64,000 bases of DNA, from assembly GCA_020352645.1 (NCBI GenBank), contig CP070683.1, forward strand, positions 1,373,122 through 1,437,121, given 5' to 3'. The stretch is from Candidatus Bathyarchaeota archaeon. GTDB lineage: Archaea > Thermoproteota > Bathyarchaeia > Bathyarchaeales > SOJC01. Below are positions 61,743 to 64,000 of this stretch, piece after piece (the stretch's first letter is position 1; each line of letters begins with the position of its first letter). The notes beneath the pieces were generated by a model that worked only from the letters and a program-made list of their open reading frames with translations, had not been told where the DNA came from and did not search any database. Both the position numbers and the translations under genes were made by a program.

Positions 61743-63608
61743 ATGATGATAGACCTAGTCTTGTCCATATCAACGCTAGCTACACTGTTCGCGTTGATCC
61801 TACTATTCTTACGACAGAAAGGCTCCTACTTCAAGTCAACAAAGATGCTACTCGTCATCGCATTCTCAGCAATTGATTCAATAATACTTGCTAGCATCTT
61901 CAAGAACCTTCTGATCAAAGAAAGTCAGACAATGCTGCCATACTCTGTCTCCGTGATTGCAGCTGTAATAGTAGCTGCTCTGGCAGCCGAACATACTGCT
62001 TTTGTCCTGTTCAAGAAAACCCAAGTGGTCGGTGAACGGCACTTATTCTCTACAGAAAACTTAAGATCACTAACTTTCAAGGCCTATGCATTGCTCGTGT
62101 TAGGTTCGGCTTGGCTGTTCACTCCATGGCAAATTCGGGATGATTTCCAGAATCTATTGGGTAACGCGGTGTACGGCATTGAATATGATCCATGGTTCTT
62201 ATGCATCCTTGGTGGTCTCTTAGTTGCCTTCATAGCATACCCATGCACAACCATAATTCGACTGAGCCACAAGTACAAAGACAGACACGCTTCTGAAGCC
62301 CTCTGGTGGCTAGGAATCTGTTACGCAAGCACCGGAGGAACACTGATGATCTTCCAAGTCCTCACGAGAATACTAAGCATTGAATTCATCGGTGTGATTT
62401 CGCTTTTCAACTTACTCTACTATAGCATCGTAGTATACTATTTCAGACGAACAACAATTCTTGAAAGCTTCTTTGCCTCAACAGCTCCATCACTCTATTT
62501 GATAGAGGGAGAACACCTTGTTGTCTTTTACACAGACAAGGTGGACAAATGGAAGATATTCTCGACCTACATACGTCACGGTCTAAACGAAGGAGATAGA
62601 GTGATTTTTGCGCATTCAGACAGTGATTCAAAGATAGTCAGGCCGATATTGCGAGAAAAGGGTATCGACATAGACAAACACGAACGCGGTGGGTCTGTTG
62701 TATTGATGAGTGTTTCACACGCCTATATGAGGAACGGCATAATCGACAAGGGACAATTAATCAACTTCTGGAATGATCTGAAAGCAGACACAAGGAAAAG
62801 AGGTTTCAAACATGAAAGAGATCTCTTTGATCTCTCAGATTTGAGCTTCTTAGGTAATCAAAAAGAAGAATACTTTGAATATCTAAGGGAAGCAAATATG
62901 CAGTTAATGGACCCTTTTATGATTGAGCTTCGTGCTGTAAACATCGAAGACATGACTCCTCAACTGGTTCAGGAATTCAAGTTTCTGAGCACAAAAGCGA
63001 TGGACTTACTTGAACACTCTGACAAATTTTCGGGAAAAATCGGTGTGAGTCGTGAAGAGGTGGTGGGGAAAATCCTGCTACTCGAATTCGACCCTGTATC
63101 TAACTATGAAGGCGCCATTCGCGATTTCGTATTTGAAGCGTCTGCGAATGCTGAAGCGGTTGTAATATTCACCAGTAGGGGCAGCGCAATTCACTCGTTA
63201 CTAAATAAACAGGAGAATGTGAAATTCCTGCTGCTGGCAAACCTGACTCAGACATCAGAAACCGACAAGCACGGTGAAGAAATCATAATCCCCGCAAACA
63301 ACCCTTCCCTTCTGTTAGACGCCTTGAGCAAAACTTTCAAGAGCAATCTCGAAGGGAATTTCAACCTTGTGTTTGACAATTTGACCACCTTAATACTGCA
63401 AATTGGCTTCGAAAGAACCTTCAGCCTTGTACGATATGCTCAAGAGATTCTGGGCACTTTAGAGGCAACTGCTATATTCCTCTTCAACCCAAGCGCTCAT
63501 GATCAAAAGATTATTTCAAGTCTGAGGAGCCTATTCAGTAGCCAGATGTCTTTCGAGAAGGACGGGCTGGAAATCACAAAGTTACCGGAAACATTAATGA
63601 ACACTTGA
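61743..63608 (+). CDS. 7TM sensor with MEDS domain and KaiC-like C-terminal domain
   Basis: 621 residues. About seven hydrophobic segments cover residues 1-235. Then comes a MEDS-type sensory domain (LYLIEGEHLVVFYTDKVDKWKIFSTYIRHGLNEGDRVIFAHSD, about 255-430). The C-terminal part from about 450 has KILLLEFDPVSNYEGAIRD, LVFDNLTTLILQIGFERTFSLV and LFNPSAHDQKIISSLRSL. It resembles the DUF835/KaiC-related fold but lacks a Walker A lysine. ATG 61743 or 61746; AGGAG at 61735-61739 suits 61746 best. No His-kinase residue is evident. Confidence 0.75.
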   Translation: MMIDLVLSISTLATLFALILLFLRQKGSYFKSTKMLLVIAFSAIDSIILASIFKNLLIKESQTMLPYSVSVIAAVIVAALAAEHTAFVLFKKTQVVGERHLFSTENLRSLTFKAYALLVLGSAWLFTPWQIRDDFQNLLGNAVYGIEYDPWFLCILGGLLVAFIAYPCTTIIRLSHKYKDRHASEALWWLGICYASTGGTLMIFQVLTRILSIEFIGVISLFNLLYYSIVVYYFRRTTILESFFASTAPSLYLIEGEHLVVFYTDKVDKWKIFSTYIRHGLNEGDRVIFAHSDSDSKIVRPILREKGIDIDKHERGGSVVLMSVSHAYMRNGIIDKGQLINFWNDLKADTRKRGFKHERDLFDLSDLSFLGNQKEEYFEYLREANMQLMDPFMIELRAVNIEDMTPQLVQEFKFLSTKAMDLLEHSDKFSGKIGVSREEVVGKILLLEFDPVSNYEGAIRDFVFEASANAEAVVIFTSRGSAIHSLLNKQENVKFLLLANLTQTSETDKHGEEIIIPANNPSLLLDALSKTFKSNLEGNFNLVFDNLTTLILQIGFERTFSLVRYAQEILGTLEATAIFLFNPSAHDQKIISSLRSLFSSQMSFEKDGLEITKLPETLMNT

Positions 63609-63624
63609 TCAGGAGGATGAATCT

Positions 63625-63951
63625 TTGAGAAAGGATTTAGAATTTGATGAATCTCTTGAAAAAACTATTGACCTGCAGCTCAGGAATATTTTCGGAGAAG
63701 CGGGCACCATTGTCATTTACAATTATCTGCGGAGTGCACTCTCGCTGCCGAGGGAGGAAATCCCTCGAAAACTTGAGGTTTTCGCAGAAGGTTTAGACAA
63801 GTTCCTAAACTCCGGAGCAAGAGTTGTCGAGAAAGTTATTCTAGATGGACTTTATTCTGATTTCGGACAAGAATTGCGGTTCAAAGAAGGATACAGATTC
63901 ATTGACTATGTGAAAGAGCTGAAAACTTCAGTCGAGAAAGCTGGGGACTAG
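63625..63951 (+). CDS. Small archaeal output-domain-like protein
   Basis: 108 residues, predicted helical. EKTIDLQLRNIFGEAGTIVIYNYLRSALSLPREEIPRKLEVFAEGLDKFLNSGARVVEKVILDGLYSDFG recalls the NitrOD5/MetOD-type output domains found with receiver and KaiC proteins in archaea; this is from memory and not a search. TTG start with AGGAGG (63611-63616) 8 nt upstream. Third gene of the KaiC cassette, 16 nt after the sensor stop. Genes beyond 64000 are not seen. Confidence 0.6.
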   Translation: MRKDLEFDESLEKTIDLQLRNIFGEAGTIVIYNYLRSALSLPREEIPRKLEVFAEGLDKFLNSGARVVEKVILDGLYSDFGQELRFKEGYRFIDYVKELKTSVEKAGD

Positions 63952-64000
63952 CTGGCTTCCAAAGCACAGAGTACGCGTTAAGGAGCGTTCGAAAAGGGAA

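Noticed and set aside
1..64000. CRISPR arrays, insertion sequences, tRNA and 16S/23S rRNA genes
   Set aside because: No repeat-spacer pattern, transposase, terminal inverted repeats, T-loop signature or rRNA sequence was found by reading.

Overview
The window is a gene-dense stretch of an archaeal chromosome. The best fit is a TACK-group archaeon, probably a Bathyarchaeia relative. Evidence for this includes archaeal-type translation genes (uS15, eS1, eS26, archaeal ThrS and ProS, Pelota), KEOPS subunits, Nop5 with fibrillarin, and an archaeal SRP RNA. eS26 and an RPC34-like RNA polymerase subunit point to TACK rather than Euryarchaeota. A methylene-H4MPT reductase (Mer) gene implies tetrahydromethanopterin C1 chemistry. 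TTG and GTG starts are common, many starts have a clear Shine-Dalgarno (SD) sequence, and TATA boxes sit about 25 nt ahead of likely transcription starts. I saw no 16S/23S rRNA, tRNA, IS element, prophage or CRISPR array. The species call is an inference from gene content.

Layout. 1-10 kb: CPBP protease, a DUF4152-like protein, RlmE and an RPC34-like subunit on the minus strand. Facing them on the plus strand are kae1, bud32, an ITPase, rps15, a RecJ-like gene, pcc1, serS, eS1 and a nucleotidyltransferase. 10-24 kb: cca and thpR; UPF0200 and UPF0201; a TIM-barrel isomerase; an hmgA-prs-trmG10-rnz operon; trm1; THEP1 and rnhB; a COG1395 regulator with an inverted repeat around its TATA box; and nop5-flpA. 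24-36 kb: a structured non-coding region, pyrD-pyrK, ileS, a predicted DUF4443 regulator divergent from an ECF S-component plus DUF4430 pair, a site-2 protease, an MBL hydrolase, a YchF/OBG-type GTPase, a poly-glutamate microprotein and an asparaginase. 36-47 kb: sua5, two divergent cysteine-cluster HTH regulators sharing paired palindromes, a Yip1-like protein, thiolase with a DUF35-HMG-CoA synthase fusion, nicotinate PRTase, a zinc-ribbon membrane protein, a shortened GH3-like enzyme and mer. 47-64 kb: a surface protein, an FAD oxidoreductase with an aminotransferase, ilvE, thrS, a PfkB kinase, eS26, a CDP-alcohol transferase, proS, pelA, an NTase-HTH protein, a TtuA-like thiolase, SRP RNA, and a KaiC/7TM-sensor/output cassette.

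How it works together. Much of the window serves RNA maturation and translation. It includes t6A synthesis (Sua5, Kae1, Bud32, Pcc1), tRNA end processing (RNase Z, CCA enzyme), tRNA and rRNA methylation (Trm1, TrmG10, RlmE, Nop5/FlpA) and tRNA thiolation. A second theme is the start of the mevalonate pathway for archaeal lipids: thiolase, HMG-CoA synthase and a class II HMG-CoA reductase.

The least explained items are four. They are the structured RNA locus around a two-way TATA box at 24.08 kb, the KaiC-7TM-MEDS cassette at the right edge, the DUF35-HMGS fusion, and the 25-residue poly-Glu ORF. Absences apply only to this window.
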